From the NCBI GenBank assembly GCA_022361535.1, contig JAKSAU010000594.1, positions 1 through 11,680 on the forward strand: a DNA stretch of 11,680 nucleotides, in the 5' to 3' direction. The stretch's first letter is position 1. The number at the start of each line of letters is the position of its first letter. Shown piece after piece: positions 1 through 6,636 of the stretch. The notes beneath the pieces are model-generated. The model was not told where the DNA came from, made no database searches, and worked only from the letters and a program-made list of their open reading frames with translations. The position numbers and the translations under genes were made by a program. The DNA comes from Desulfobacterales bacterium. GTDB taxonomy: Bacteria > Desulfobacterota > Desulfobacteria > Desulfobacterales > Desulfobacteraceae.

Positions 1-1
1 A

Positions 2-481
2 AAATCTGTAAAATGGTCTAATCGGGGAGATGAAAAAATCAGCTATAACAAGGAAAAAAGGGTCCTTGAACTAAATGTGACTGGCGGATATGCATCAATG
101 CTGTCAGCCGTTGCTCCCTGTAATCAATGCGACCAATCACGTTATTTTCAATGTACGTGGCTTAATCCCGAATTCTTTGATGGCATGTCTGCATCAATCG
201 TATTCAAAGATGGTGCTATTACAGGGTTACAGTTCAGCAATGCTGATGAAAAAAAGGCCAGAACCTTAAAGCGTTTGCAAGGCAGCATGCAATTCACGTT
301 GGAAGGAAAAATTGGTGGTTTATCCAACGAAGCAATTTGCCTTTATCGATCCAACAGATCATTAAAAGACTGTGGAACCCCTCTTTCAGGTGAAGACGCA
401 AGGATGCCCATAGTATTAAAAATTACTCATACCACTTCAAACAATATCCTTGCAGTGTTTGATAATTTGAAGCCGCACTGA
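2..481 (+). CDS. Hypothetical protein, 3' part only (5' end outside window)
   Basis: The reading frame is open from base 2 to the TGA at 479-481 (159 visible codons), so the true start lies left of the window; the internal GTG at 77 need not be the start. I do not recognise the family. The visible part is soluble-looking, with no membrane segment. It has a cysteine cluster (C-N-Q-C about 40 residues into the visible part, a third Cys ten residues later) and two more Cys near the C-terminus (AICLY, KDCGT). The alternating short hydrophobic and polar stretches (SIVFKDGAITGLQF, MQFTLEGKIGGL) suggest a mostly beta-sheet fold, possibly an exported domain with disulfides or a metal site. Its base composition looks more AT-rich than hutH. 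It converges on hutH with a 3-base gap. That it is coding is likely; its function is unknown. Confidence 0.65.
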   Translation, partial: KSVKWSNRGDEKISYNKEKRVLELNVTGGYASMLSAVAPCNQCDQSRYFQCTWLNPEFFDGMSASIVFKDGAITGLQFSNADEKKARTLKRLQGSMQFTLEGKIGGLSNEAICLYRSNRSLKDCGTPLSGEDARMPIVLKITHTTSNNILAVFDNLKPH

Positions 482-484
482 AAA

Positions 485-2017
485 TTAATACAGTCCCCCG
501 ACTGCCTCTTCAACAGCCTCAACAATTTCGCCGCTGCGCAGCATGGCTTTGACCGTTGCGATGTCTGTTGCCAAAAGCCGGTCTTCTTTCATATAGTCAA
601 CCTGCCGCCTTATGGTTTCATAGGCTGCCATGGTCCCTTTACCTGCCTTAAGGTTGGTAAACAGATCTATGGCCTGGGCACCGCATAGCAACTCAATGGC
701 AATGACTTCTTCTACATTTTCTACGATATCACGGCATTTACGGGCAGCCACGGCACCCATTGACACATGATCTTCTTTATTGGCAGAAGTGGGAATGGAG
801 TCCACGGAGGCAGGATGGGCAATAACCTTGTTTTCGGAAACCAGGGAGGCAGCTGCGTACTGGGCGATCATAAATCCTGAGTTTAATCCACCGTCTTCTA
901 CCAAAAAGGCAGGCAGACCCGAAAGCTGGGGATTTACAAGACGCTCGATACGGCGTTCGGAGATATTGGCAAGTTCGGCAATGGCAATACCTAAAAAATC
1001 GCAGGCCAAGGCCAGGGGCTGGCCATGGAAATTCCCACCAGACAGGAACTCCCCTGATTCAGGAAATATCAAAGGATTTTCTGTAGAGGCATTCATCTCT
1101 ACACGTATTACCCGGTCCACATATCCAAAAGCATCCCAGGATGCACCATGTACCTGTGGAGAACATCTCAGGGTATAAGCGTCCTGAACCCTTGAACAGT
1201 CTTTATGGGAGGAAATGATCTCAGAATTCTCAGTAATTTTGAGCATATTCTGGGCTGCTTTCATCTGGCCGTTATGGGGCCGGGCTCGATGGATTCTCGG
1301 ATCAAAGGCAGCACGCGTGCCCATCAAGGTTTCAAGAGTCATAGATGCTGCGACATCAGCATGTTTACACAGGTTCAAGGCATCATGCAGAGCCAGGCAG
1401 CCCAGGGCGATCATAAACTGGGTACCGTTGATCAGGGCAAGCCCCTCACCTGCTGCAAGTTCCAATTGAGAAATATTCTTTGCAGCCAGAGCATCGGCAC
1501 CGTTCATGCGGGTACCATTGACAAATGCCTCACCTTCGCCAATGAGAACCAGGGACAGATGGGCCATAGGGACCAGGTCCCCGCTTGCTCCGACAGAACC
1601 TTTCTCCGGAACCAAAGGTATGATTCCCGAATTGAGCATATCGGTCAGTTTTTGAATGGTTTCAAGGCGGAGGCCTGAATTGCCTCGGCAAAAATCATTA
1701 ATCCTAAGCGCCATCATGGCACGTACCACATCATCATCCATGTGGTTGCCCATACCGGCAGCATGGGAAAGCAGAATTTTCTTCTGCAGCTTTTTAGTAT
1801 CCTCCAATGAAATTGTGACATCGGAAAGGGCCCCGAACCCTGTTGTCACACCGTAGATTCGTTCGCCTTCGTTTACCCACTTATCCACCAGCGCTCTTGC
1901 TTTATTGATCCGGCTTTCCGATTCTACTGAAATAGCCGCTCCCTTGCCTTCTCTGGCAATGGCAACCAGTTCTTCTAATTGAAAATTTTCCCCGTTCAAT
2001 TTGATGATGTCATTCAT
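485..2017 (-). CDS. hutH: Histidine ammonia-lyase HutH
   Basis: Cytoplasmic enzyme that removes ammonia from L-histidine to give trans-urocanate, the first step of histidine degradation. At 510 residues it has the normal length for bacterial HutH. The Ala-Ser-Gly triplet that cyclises to the MIO electrophile is at residues 144-146, inside GSVGASGDLVPMAHL. Other active-site signatures are YGVTTGFG (Y55), INGTQ (N197), YTLRCSPQVHG (Y281, R284) and STENPLIF near 311. All are in the spacing expected for HutH rather than for phenylalanine or tyrosine ammonia-lyase. The ATG (complement of 2015-2017) is preceded by AAGGA (complement of 2024-2028) at good distance. hutC lies 83 bp upstream on the same strand, so the two probably share the promoter in front of hutC. 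The stop is 3 bases from the stop of the convergent gene. Confidence 0.97.
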   Translation of the reverse strand: MNDIIKLNGENFQLEELVAIAREGKGAAISVESESRINKARALVDKWVNEGERIYGVTTGFGALSDVTISLEDTKKLQKKILLSHAAGMGNHMDDDVVRAMMALRINDFCRGNSGLRLETIQKLTDMLNSGIIPLVPEKGSVGASGDLVPMAHLSLVLIGEGEAFVNGTRMNGADALAAKNISQLELAAGEGLALINGTQFMIALGCLALHDALNLCKHADVAASMTLETLMGTRAAFDPRIHRARPHNGQMKAAQNMLKITENSEIISSHKDCSRVQDAYTLRCSPQVHGASWDAFGYVDRVIRVEMNASTENPLIFPESGEFLSGGNFHGQPLALACDFLGIAIAELANISERRIERLVNPQLSGLPAFLVEDGGLNSGFMIAQYAAASLVSENKVIAHPASVDSIPTSANKEDHVSMGAVAARKCRDIVENVEEVIAIELLCGAQAIDLFTNLKAGKGTMAAYETIRRQVDYMKEDRLLATDIATVKAMLRSGEIVEAVEEAVGGLY

Positions 2018-2100
2018 GATACGTCCTTATGACTGTTGTTTTTATTGCTGATGCTGTCCCGGAACTTCAAAACAATAAGCGCCCGGCTGCCTGCTGGTTT

Positions 2101-2820
2101 TTATTGCCGTTTAAACCGCCCTTTGAGCCTGTATCGGTTGCCAGGTGAAATCAGGCAGGAATAAGTTGCCACCTGGTCAAAAGCCCAGGTTCTGCGTGTC
2201 AGGCTCAGGCACGGGTCGTCTGTTCCGATTTCCAAAATTTTCAGAACCTCTGTTTCCGGTACCACTGCCTCGATTACATGTTCGGCCTCCTGTACCGGTG
2301 CTGTTTCAAGAAGATAATCACTGGGCGTGATCCGTGTAAAATCCTGGCCCAGGTAATCGGGTGCCACAGCCGGATTGACAAATCGTTCGGAATACTGGAC
2401 CGGAACACCGCGGTCCCTGTGCAGCAGGATGGAATGAAAGACAAAATCGCCAGGATTCAGGGCCAATTTGGCAGCAATGTCAGGCATCAGGGTTTCCTGT
2501 TTTAGTAAAAGCACGTCCGCACTATGAACCCCGCCCCATTCTTCAATTTCTTTAGAGATACTTTTGATTTCCAAAAGTGCTGCTTCAGGCTTTGGCCTGG
2601 CAACAAAGGTGCCGACACCCTGGATTCTTAAGATACGGTTTTCCTCGGTCAACTCTTTTAACGCCCTGTTGGCTGTCATTCTGGACGCATTGAACTGCTT
2701 TGCCAGTTGAGTCTCGGACGGCACCCTGTCATCGGGTTTGAGCTTGCCGGATTCTATGTCCTTGATTACACTTTGCTTGATTCGCTGGTACAGGGCAAAA
2801 GGCTGTTCCGTATTTCCCAT
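2101..2820 (-). CDS. hutC: HutC, GntR-family histidine utilisation repressor
   Basis: A 239-residue transcription factor of the HutC subfamily of GntR regulators. Residues about 9-76 form the winged helix-turn-helix (LYQRIKQSVIKDIESG, then VPSETQLAKQFNASRMTANRA, then the wing IQGVGTFVA). Residues about 95-236 match the UTRA effector domain (VLLLKQE, PVQYSERFVNP, LSLTRRTWAF). In characterised hut systems the effector is urocanate, which releases the repressor; that is the inferred role here. The gene sits between hutH, transcribed with it, and divergent hutI, and its start lies 45 bp from a palindrome of HutC-operator type. The start ATG (complement of 2818-2820) has only a weak GGGA-like ribosome site. 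Assignment as HutC rather than another UTRA regulator rests on the domain architecture plus the hut neighbours. Confidence 0.9.
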   Translation of the reverse strand: MGNTEQPFALYQRIKQSVIKDIESGKLKPDDRVPSETQLAKQFNASRMTANRALKELTEENRILRIQGVGTFVARPKPEAALLEIKSISKEIEEWGGVHSADVLLLKQETLMPDIAAKLALNPGDFVFHSILLHRDRGVPVQYSERFVNPAVAPDYLGQDFTRITPSDYLLETAPVQEAEHVIEAVVPETEVLKILEIGTDDPCLSLTRRTWAFDQVATYSCLISPGNRYRLKGRFKRQ

Positions 2821-2850
2821 TCAGTTTCATCCCGGTTGAGGTATATTTTC

Positions 2851-2877
2851 TTGACTTCACTTCTATACTTGTATAGA
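2851..2877 (+). promoter_or_regulatory. Candidate rightward promoter for hutI
   Basis: TTGACT at 2851-2856 and TATAGA at 2872-2877 resemble -35 and -10 hexamers, but the spacer is 15 bp, shorter than the ideal 17. The -10 lies inside the putative HutC operator, so repression by occlusion is plausible. The proposal depends on position and hexamer similarity only. Confidence 0.35.
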
Positions 2878-2883
2878 CAAGTA
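2866..2883. promoter_or_regulatory. Putative HutC operator (palindrome)
   Basis: TACTTGTATAGACAAGTA is a perfect inverted repeat with 7-bp arms around the spacer ATAG. It lies in the divergent hutC-hutI intergenic region. Half-sites of CTTGT/ACAAG type are, from memory, those reported for HutC operators in pseudomonads and enterics. A second, overlapping palindrome, CTATAC-TT-GTATAG, occupies 2863-2876. The site overlaps the likely -10 regions of both divergent promoters, so a bound repressor could block hutCH and hutI together and autoregulate hutC. The pattern is directly seen; repressor binding is inference. Confidence 0.75.
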
Positions 2884-2909
2884 GTATTAAATTACCATCA
2901 AAATGTCAA
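2881..2909 (-). promoter_or_regulatory. Candidate leftward promoter for hutC-hutH
   Basis: On the minus strand a perfect -35 hexamer TTGACA (complement of 2904-2909) is followed after 17 bp by TACTAC (complement of 2881-2886), a poor -10 with 3 of 6 consensus matches. The -10 overlaps the palindromic operator, consistent with autorepression. The -35 and spacing are good and the -10 is weak, so the exact start of transcription is uncertain. Confidence 0.4.
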
Positions 2910-2916
2910 CACCACC

Positions 2917-2922
2917 AAGGAG
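2917..2922 (+). promoter_or_regulatory. Ribosome binding site fixing the hutI start
   Basis: AAGGAG lies 6 bases before the ATG at 2929. The frame is open a further 74 codons upstream, through the operator and into hutC, so this site is what identifies 2929 as the true start. Confidence 0.85.
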
Positions 2923-2928
2923 AAAAGC

Positions 2929-4179
2929 ATGGATCAATCCATAAAAGGCGAATCAGACCGTTGGGATCTGCTCTTTATCCACGCTGATCTGGCCACCATG
3001 GCAGAAGGCAAATATAACACTATCAAAGACGGCGCCCTGGCCGTATCCAATGGAAAAATAGCATGGACAGGCTATGTTGATGAACTGGCAGATTCCCCAA
3101 AAAACCTTGCCAGCAAGATAATCGATTGTAACGGCAAATGGATATTACCGGGGTTTGTAGACTGCCACACCCATATGGTTTGGGCTGGATCACGGGCAAA
3201 TGAATTTGAGATGCGTCTTTCAGGGGCAACTTATGAAGAAATCTCAAAAAAAGGCGGCGGTATCTTTTCCACAGTAAAAGCCGTAAGACAGGCATCCCAA
3301 AATGAATTATTTGAAGCAGCCTCCAAAAGGATGCAGCATTTTTTATCGCAGGGAATTACTTGTGTGGAAATTAAGTCCGGGTACGGCCTTGACCTTGAAA
3401 ATGAACTGAAGATGCTCTGTGTAGCCGGCCGTCTTGACAACACCTTCCCTGTTCATGTGGAAACAACTTTTCTGGGTGCCCATACCCTGCCAAAGGAATA
3501 TGCAGGACAGGCTGACGATTATGTAGATCTGGTGACCCAGACCATGCTGCCAGAAGTAAAAGCCCAGGGCATTGCTTCTGCTGTGGATGTCTTTTGCGAG
3601 ACCATTGCTTTTTCAGCGGCACAGACGAAAACAGTGTTTCAGGCAGCTTCAGATATGGGATTCAGGGTTAAGTTACATGCAGAGCAGTTATCTGATTCCG
3701 GGGGAACTGAGCTTGCTTCCCAATTCAATGCCCTGTCCTGCGACCACCTGGAATATTTATCGGAAAACGGTGCCAAAGCAATGGCAGACAAAGACATCAC
3801 AGCGGTGTTATTGCCCGGGGCATTTTACATGCTCAAAGAAACCCAAAAACCACCTGTAGATCTTCTGCGAAACCTTCATATCCCCATGGCTCTTGCTACG
3901 GACCTCAATCCGGGCACAAGCCCTGTTTTCGGCATGACTCCGGTTATGAACATGGGCTGTCTGCTGTTTGGCATGACCTGTGAAGAGGCCCTTGCCGGTG
4001 CCACCATATACGGGGCAAAAGCACTAGGGCTGGATCATTGCAAAGGCAGTCTTGAAAAAGGAAAAGATGCAGACCTGGTTATTTGGGATATCGGATCTCC
4101 TGCAGACTTAAGTTACCAGGTGGGCGTCACCCCTGTGGATACGGTTGTTATCTCAGGAGAAATCGCGTATAAGGCTTAA
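2929..4179 (+). CDS. hutI: Imidazolonepropionase HutI
   Basis: Cytoplasmic amidohydrolase that opens 4-imidazolone-5-propanoate to N-formimino-L-glutamate, the third step of histidine degradation. From the ATG at 2929 the protein has 416 residues, the usual HutI length, and begins with the typical W-D-L-L-F strand. Metal and substrate motifs seen are DCHTHMVWAGSRANEF (H80, H82; metal ligands), IKSGYGL near 148-154, HVETTFLGAH near 176-185, KLHAEQL (H250, metal ligand), HLEYL (H273) and ATDLNPGTSP (D325, metal ligand). AAGGAG stands 6 bases before the ATG. The longer open frame starting at 2707 overlaps hutC and the operator and is not coding. hutI diverges from hutC. The next gene begins 26 bp after its TAA, so a joint transcript is possible. 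The expected partner hutU is not adjacent. Confidence 0.97.
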   Translation: MDQSIKGESDRWDLLFIHADLATMAEGKYNTIKDGALAVSNGKIAWTGYVDELADSPKNLASKIIDCNGKWILPGFVDCHTHMVWAGSRANEFEMRLSGATYEEISKKGGGIFSTVKAVRQASQNELFEAASKRMQHFLSQGITCVEIKSGYGLDLENELKMLCVAGRLDNTFPVHVETTFLGAHTLPKEYAGQADDYVDLVTQTMLPEVKAQGIASAVDVFCETIAFSAAQTKTVFQAASDMGFRVKLHAEQLSDSGGTELASQFNALSCDHLEYLSENGAKAMADKDITAVLLPGAFYMLKETQKPPVDLLRNLHIPMALATDLNPGTSPVFGMTPVMNMGCLLFGMTCEEALAGATIYGAKALGLDHCKGSLEKGKDADLVIWDIGSPADLSYQVGVTPVDTVVISGEIAYKA

Positions 4180-4205
4180 GATGACTGACCTGATACAATA
4201 CGATC

Positions 4206-5558
4206 ATGCTCTCTGGGATTAACCAAATTCTGGGGACGGCCAGTGTTCTTTTTTTCCTGGGGCTTACACTGACCAGCCTTGCGGAAAAAGAAAATCGTGC
4301 CTTTTGGGTTTCCGGGGGACTGACCCTGTCTGCGGCTGTTTTCTGGATAGCGATTCCGGCAACCGGTACAGGAATAAACCTTGCTGTTATTCTCTTTCTG
4401 ATCGCTTTTTCCATAGTATCGTTTGTACGTTTTTTTCCAAGTCCGGCTAAACAACCAAGGGGTGTGCCGTCAATTCAATACGATGAACGTGACACCATGT
4501 TTGCCAGGAACAATATTCAGCATTATCCGGATCTCATGGAGCAATATTTCAACATGAGGCCCGAAACCCGATCCACAGATCTGCAAATTCATAACAAACC
4601 TGAATTCGGCAGCCCGGAACAACGATTTCATGATGACTATACTGCTCCGGTGTATGATGCGGCATTTGAATACCTGGCCCAAACCATTCCTTTGTCCGAC
4701 GGAGTTCCTTCACCGGAGCAAAAAAAAGTCGATAAAACTAAATTTACCGCCTGTCTCAAAGACATGGTCCATTGCTATGGTGGATGCGACACAGGAATCA
4801 TCCCTTTGGCTTCCCATCATTTTTACAGCCACAAAGGACGCCATGCCGACAATTTCGGTGATAAAACCGATCAGACCTATAAAACCGCCATTGTAATCGT
4901 GGTACCCATGCGCACGGTAATGCTAAAACAAAGCCCGACGGCTTCGGTTATCCAGGAGTCAGCACAAAAATATGTGGAAGCAGCTAAAATTTCCAACATC
5001 ATGGCAGGCTATATCCGCAAATTCGGATATCGCGCAAGGGCACATAATGATGCAAACTACGAGACACTTTGCGTTCCCTTGGCCGTTGAATCCGGCATGG
5101 GTGAGCTTGGCCGCATGGGGCTTTTTATGCATAAAGTTCATGGTCCATGTGTCCGTCTTGCAGTGGTAACAACCGACCTTGAGCTGCCTCCCACCCGGGC
5201 AGACCGAAACTTGAACATGGCTCATTTTTGCCGTATCTGTAAAAAATGTGCGGACAATTGCCCGTCCGGATCGGTTTTAACGGACGATGAGCCTGAGTCA
5301 CGTGGCTGCCGACACTGGTCCATTGACCAGGAGCGCTGTTTTTCTTATTGGAAATCCATAGGATCAGACTGTGGCCTATGTGTTTCTATTTGTCCCTATA
5401 CCAAACCGGATACCATCATGCACAAACTGGTACGGCACTATATTTCAAGAAATGCGTTGAACCAGCATATCGCTTTATTATTCGATGACCTGCTCTACGG
5501 GCGGAAACGACAAATTCCGGCAGGCAACCCTGCCCGAATACTTAAGCCCGGTGATTAG
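4206..5558 (+). CDS. Membrane-anchored reductive dehalogenase-like corrinoid/Fe-S protein
   Basis: A 450-residue protein. Residues about 4-24, 35-53 and 58-77 are three hydrophobic helices. The rest resembles the RdhA family (reductive dehalogenase, related to epoxyqueuosine reductase QueG), which binds a cobamide plus two 4Fe-4S clusters. RdhA-like features are the GYIRKFGY helix near 268-275, the core VPLAVESGMGELGRMG (290-305), RLAVVTTDLEL (317-327), a first cluster C342-x2-C345-x2-C348-x3-C352-P, and a second cluster C378-x10-C389-x2-C392-x3-C396-P within W-S-I-D...C...W...CGLC. All eight Cys are present, so the clusters look intact. There is no twin-arginine signal. Basic residues in the first loop and after helix 3 predict a cytoplasmic catalytic domain. 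No rdhB-like gene is adjacent. The first in-frame ATG after the TGA at 4191 is 4206, without a clear Shine-Dalgarno. Dehalogenation is not shown; another corrinoid-dependent reduction is possible. Confidence 0.8.
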   Translation: MLSGINQILGTASVLFFLGLTLTSLAEKENRAFWVSGGLTLSAAVFWIAIPATGTGINLAVILFLIAFSIVSFVRFFPSPAKQPRGVPSIQYDERDTMFARNNIQHYPDLMEQYFNMRPETRSTDLQIHNKPEFGSPEQRFHDDYTAPVYDAAFEYLAQTIPLSDGVPSPEQKKVDKTKFTACLKDMVHCYGGCDTGIIPLASHHFYSHKGRHADNFGDKTDQTYKTAIVIVVPMRTVMLKQSPTASVIQESAQKYVEAAKISNIMAGYIRKFGYRARAHNDANYETLCVPLAVESGMGELGRMGLFMHKVHGPCVRLAVVTTDLELPPTRADRNLNMAHFCRICKKCADNCPSGSVLTDDEPESRGCRHWSIDQERCFSYWKSIGSDCGLCVSICPYTKPDTIMHKLVRHYISRNALNQHIALLFDDLLYGRKRQIPAGNPARILKPGD

Positions 5559-5570
5559 CATATATCTTTG

Positions 5571-5668
5571 ATTCCCAAAGAATTGGTTTTAAAATCTAGA
5601 AACGAAACTTAAATCCTATAGTCTGAAGGTTTTTAATTTCTAAAAATATGTTGAATTTCTTGGGAATT
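5571..5668. repeat. Imperfect inverted repeat in the 184-bp gap after the Rdh-like gene
   Basis: The arms ATTCCCAAAGAATT (5571-5584) and AATTTCTTGGGAAT (5654-5667) are complementary at 12 of 14 positions and are separated by 69 bases of AT-rich sequence. The right arm overlaps the -35 of the candidate promoter at 5651-5679. A small CTTTG-ATTCC-CAAAG hairpin (5566-5580) overlaps the left arm and is followed by AATTGGTTTT, a weak terminator at best. The repeat might be a paired regulator site or a long stem in read-through RNA; chance in AT-rich DNA cannot be excluded. Confidence 0.4.
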
Positions 5669-5679
5669 AAGCGTCTAAT
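5651..5679 (+). promoter_or_regulatory. Candidate sigma-70-type promoter for the phosphoesterase-cooT-M23 genes
   Basis: TTGAAT (5651-5656) and TCTAAT (5674-5679) are separated by exactly 17 bp and match the -35/-10 consensus at 4 and 5 of 6 positions. Transcription would begin near 5686, leaving a leader of about 57 bases before the ATG at 5743, with a strong GAGGAGGAG ribosome site at 5732-5740. Confidence 0.55.
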
Positions 5680-5742
5680 GCAGCGATAGGCTCAAGCTTT
5701 AGGCCAAGCACCATAAAGCGTTGAATCACTTGAGGAGGAGTC

Positions 5743-6402
5743 ATGCGGATATATGCTGTTGCTGATATTCATGGAAAAAAACACCATATGGCAGCCATCT
5801 ATGGGGTACTGGATAAATATCAGCCGGACATGATGGTAGTTGCCGGCGATTTAAGTAACTATTTCAATTGGAAAACCTGTCTGGCGCAGTTGGACAGCCT
5901 TCCCGTGCCAATTTTTGCCGTGCGTGGTAATACCGATTTTAAACGAATCGAACCAGGAATAGAAAAAGCCGGGAATATTGATCTTTTGACCTCTATCCCC
6001 AAAGAGATAGAAGGATTTTCCTTTGTGGGCGCATCCGGCACAATGATACTGCCCTTTGCCTCCCGGATCAGCCTCAACGAGAACCAAGCTCTATCAGCAC
6101 TGCCCTGTCCCATGGACAAAGAGTTTGTACTGGTGGTTCACCCGCCGCCCAAAGGGGTCTGCGACCGGGTTGCAGGAAAAATTTCAGCCGGGTCTAAAAA
6201 TCTCGCCCGTTTTATCAAAAAGGCACGGCCCGGTCTTGTACTCTGCGGCCATATTCATGAACAAGCGGGCAAGGATCTTTTAGGGGAAAGCATCGTGGTA
6301 AATTGTGCCATGTCCAAATCCAGCTTGGGTGCTGTGATTGATCTTAGAAAAGGTGATGATGCCAGGGTAAATCTCTTGCGCCCGGATAGCATAGGATGTT
6401 AA
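5743..6402 (+). CDS. Calcineurin-like metallophosphoesterase
   Basis: A 219-residue cytoplasmic protein of the two-metal phosphoesterase superfamily. The full metal set is present in order: D8-I-H10 (ADIHG), G35-D36 (VVAGDLSN), N63 (RGNTD), H133 (VVHPPPKG) and G169-H170-I-H172. It should therefore be an active hydrolase of phosphate mono- or diesters. The VHxPP motif after the central strand is typical of small stand-alone bacterial and archaeal members; the substrate cannot be read from sequence. There is no signal peptide. The start at 5743 is supported by GAGGAGGAG two bases upstream and by the MRIYAVADIHG opening typical of the fold. A CooT-family gene follows 42 bp later on the same strand, probably in the same transcript. 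Confidence 0.9.
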   Translation: MRIYAVADIHGKKHHMAAIYGVLDKYQPDMMVVAGDLSNYFNWKTCLAQLDSLPVPIFAVRGNTDFKRIEPGIEKAGNIDLLTSIPKEIEGFSFVGASGTMILPFASRISLNENQALSALPCPMDKEFVLVVHPPPKGVCDRVAGKISAGSKNLARFIKKARPGLVLCGHIHEQAGKDLLGESIVVNCAMSKSSLGAVIDLRKGDDARVNLLRPDSIGC

Positions 6403-6444
6403 AGGGAACAACCAATATCAACTATAGAACACCAAGGATACAAT

Positions 6445-6636
6445 ATGTGTGAATCCAATGTATATTTGAAAACCGGTGACCAGGAAGAACTGATCATGGA
6501 GAATGTTGCTGCCATAACGCCGTCTGAAAACGGGACATTTCTTCTCAGAGGTCTTTTAGGAGAACAAAAAGAAGTGTCAGGAGTGATTGAAGATATCAAC
6601 CTTATGGGGCACAAAATCATCCTTAAATCCGTATAA
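6445..6636 (+). CDS. CooT-family nickel-binding protein
   Basis: A 63-residue protein beginning MCESNVYL, followed by a small beta-rich domain (EELIMENVAAITPSENG, then LLGEQKEVSGVIEDINLMGHKIILK). This matches the CooT family. In Rhodospirillum rubrum, CooT takes part in nickel delivery to carbon monoxide dehydrogenase and binds Ni(II) as a dimer through Cys2; the same Cys2 is present here. Many anaerobes carry CooT homologues away from CODH genes, so a general nickel-handling or sensing role is the safer inference. AAGGA (6434-6438) lies 6 bases before the ATG. The TAA shares its last base with the ATG of the next gene (TAATG), implying translational coupling. No nickel enzyme is encoded in the window. 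Confidence 0.87.
   Translation: MCESNVYLKTGDQEELIMENVAAITPSENGTFLLRGLLGEQKEVSGVIEDINLMGHKIILKSV

Noticed and set aside
1205..1678. 157-codon + strand open frame inside hutH
   Set aside because: It lies entirely antisense to a complete, well-conserved hutH and shows no recognisable domain; the other + strand frames in this gene are likewise shadows.
2707..2928. 74-codon upstream extension of the hutI frame
   Set aside because: It runs through hutC on the other strand and across the operator; the AAGGAG at 2917 and the normal 416-residue length set the start at 2929.
4181..4222. 13-codon frame starting ATG one base after the hutI stop and overlapping the start of the Rdh-like gene
   Set aside because: No clear Shine-Dalgarno and no composition sign of a leader peptide; it could aid reinitiation but there is nothing to support a feature.
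4206..5558. Epoxyqueuosine reductase QueG
   Set aside because: The membrane helices, the RdhA-style spacing of the second cluster (C-x10-C-x2-C-x3-CP after W-S-I-D) and the GELGRMG core fit RdhA-like proteins better; a relationship remains at superfamily level.
5566..5590. Intrinsic terminator after the Rdh-like gene
   Set aside because: The CTTTG/CAAAG stem is only 5 bp and AT-rich, and the following AATTGGTTTT is a poor T-tract.
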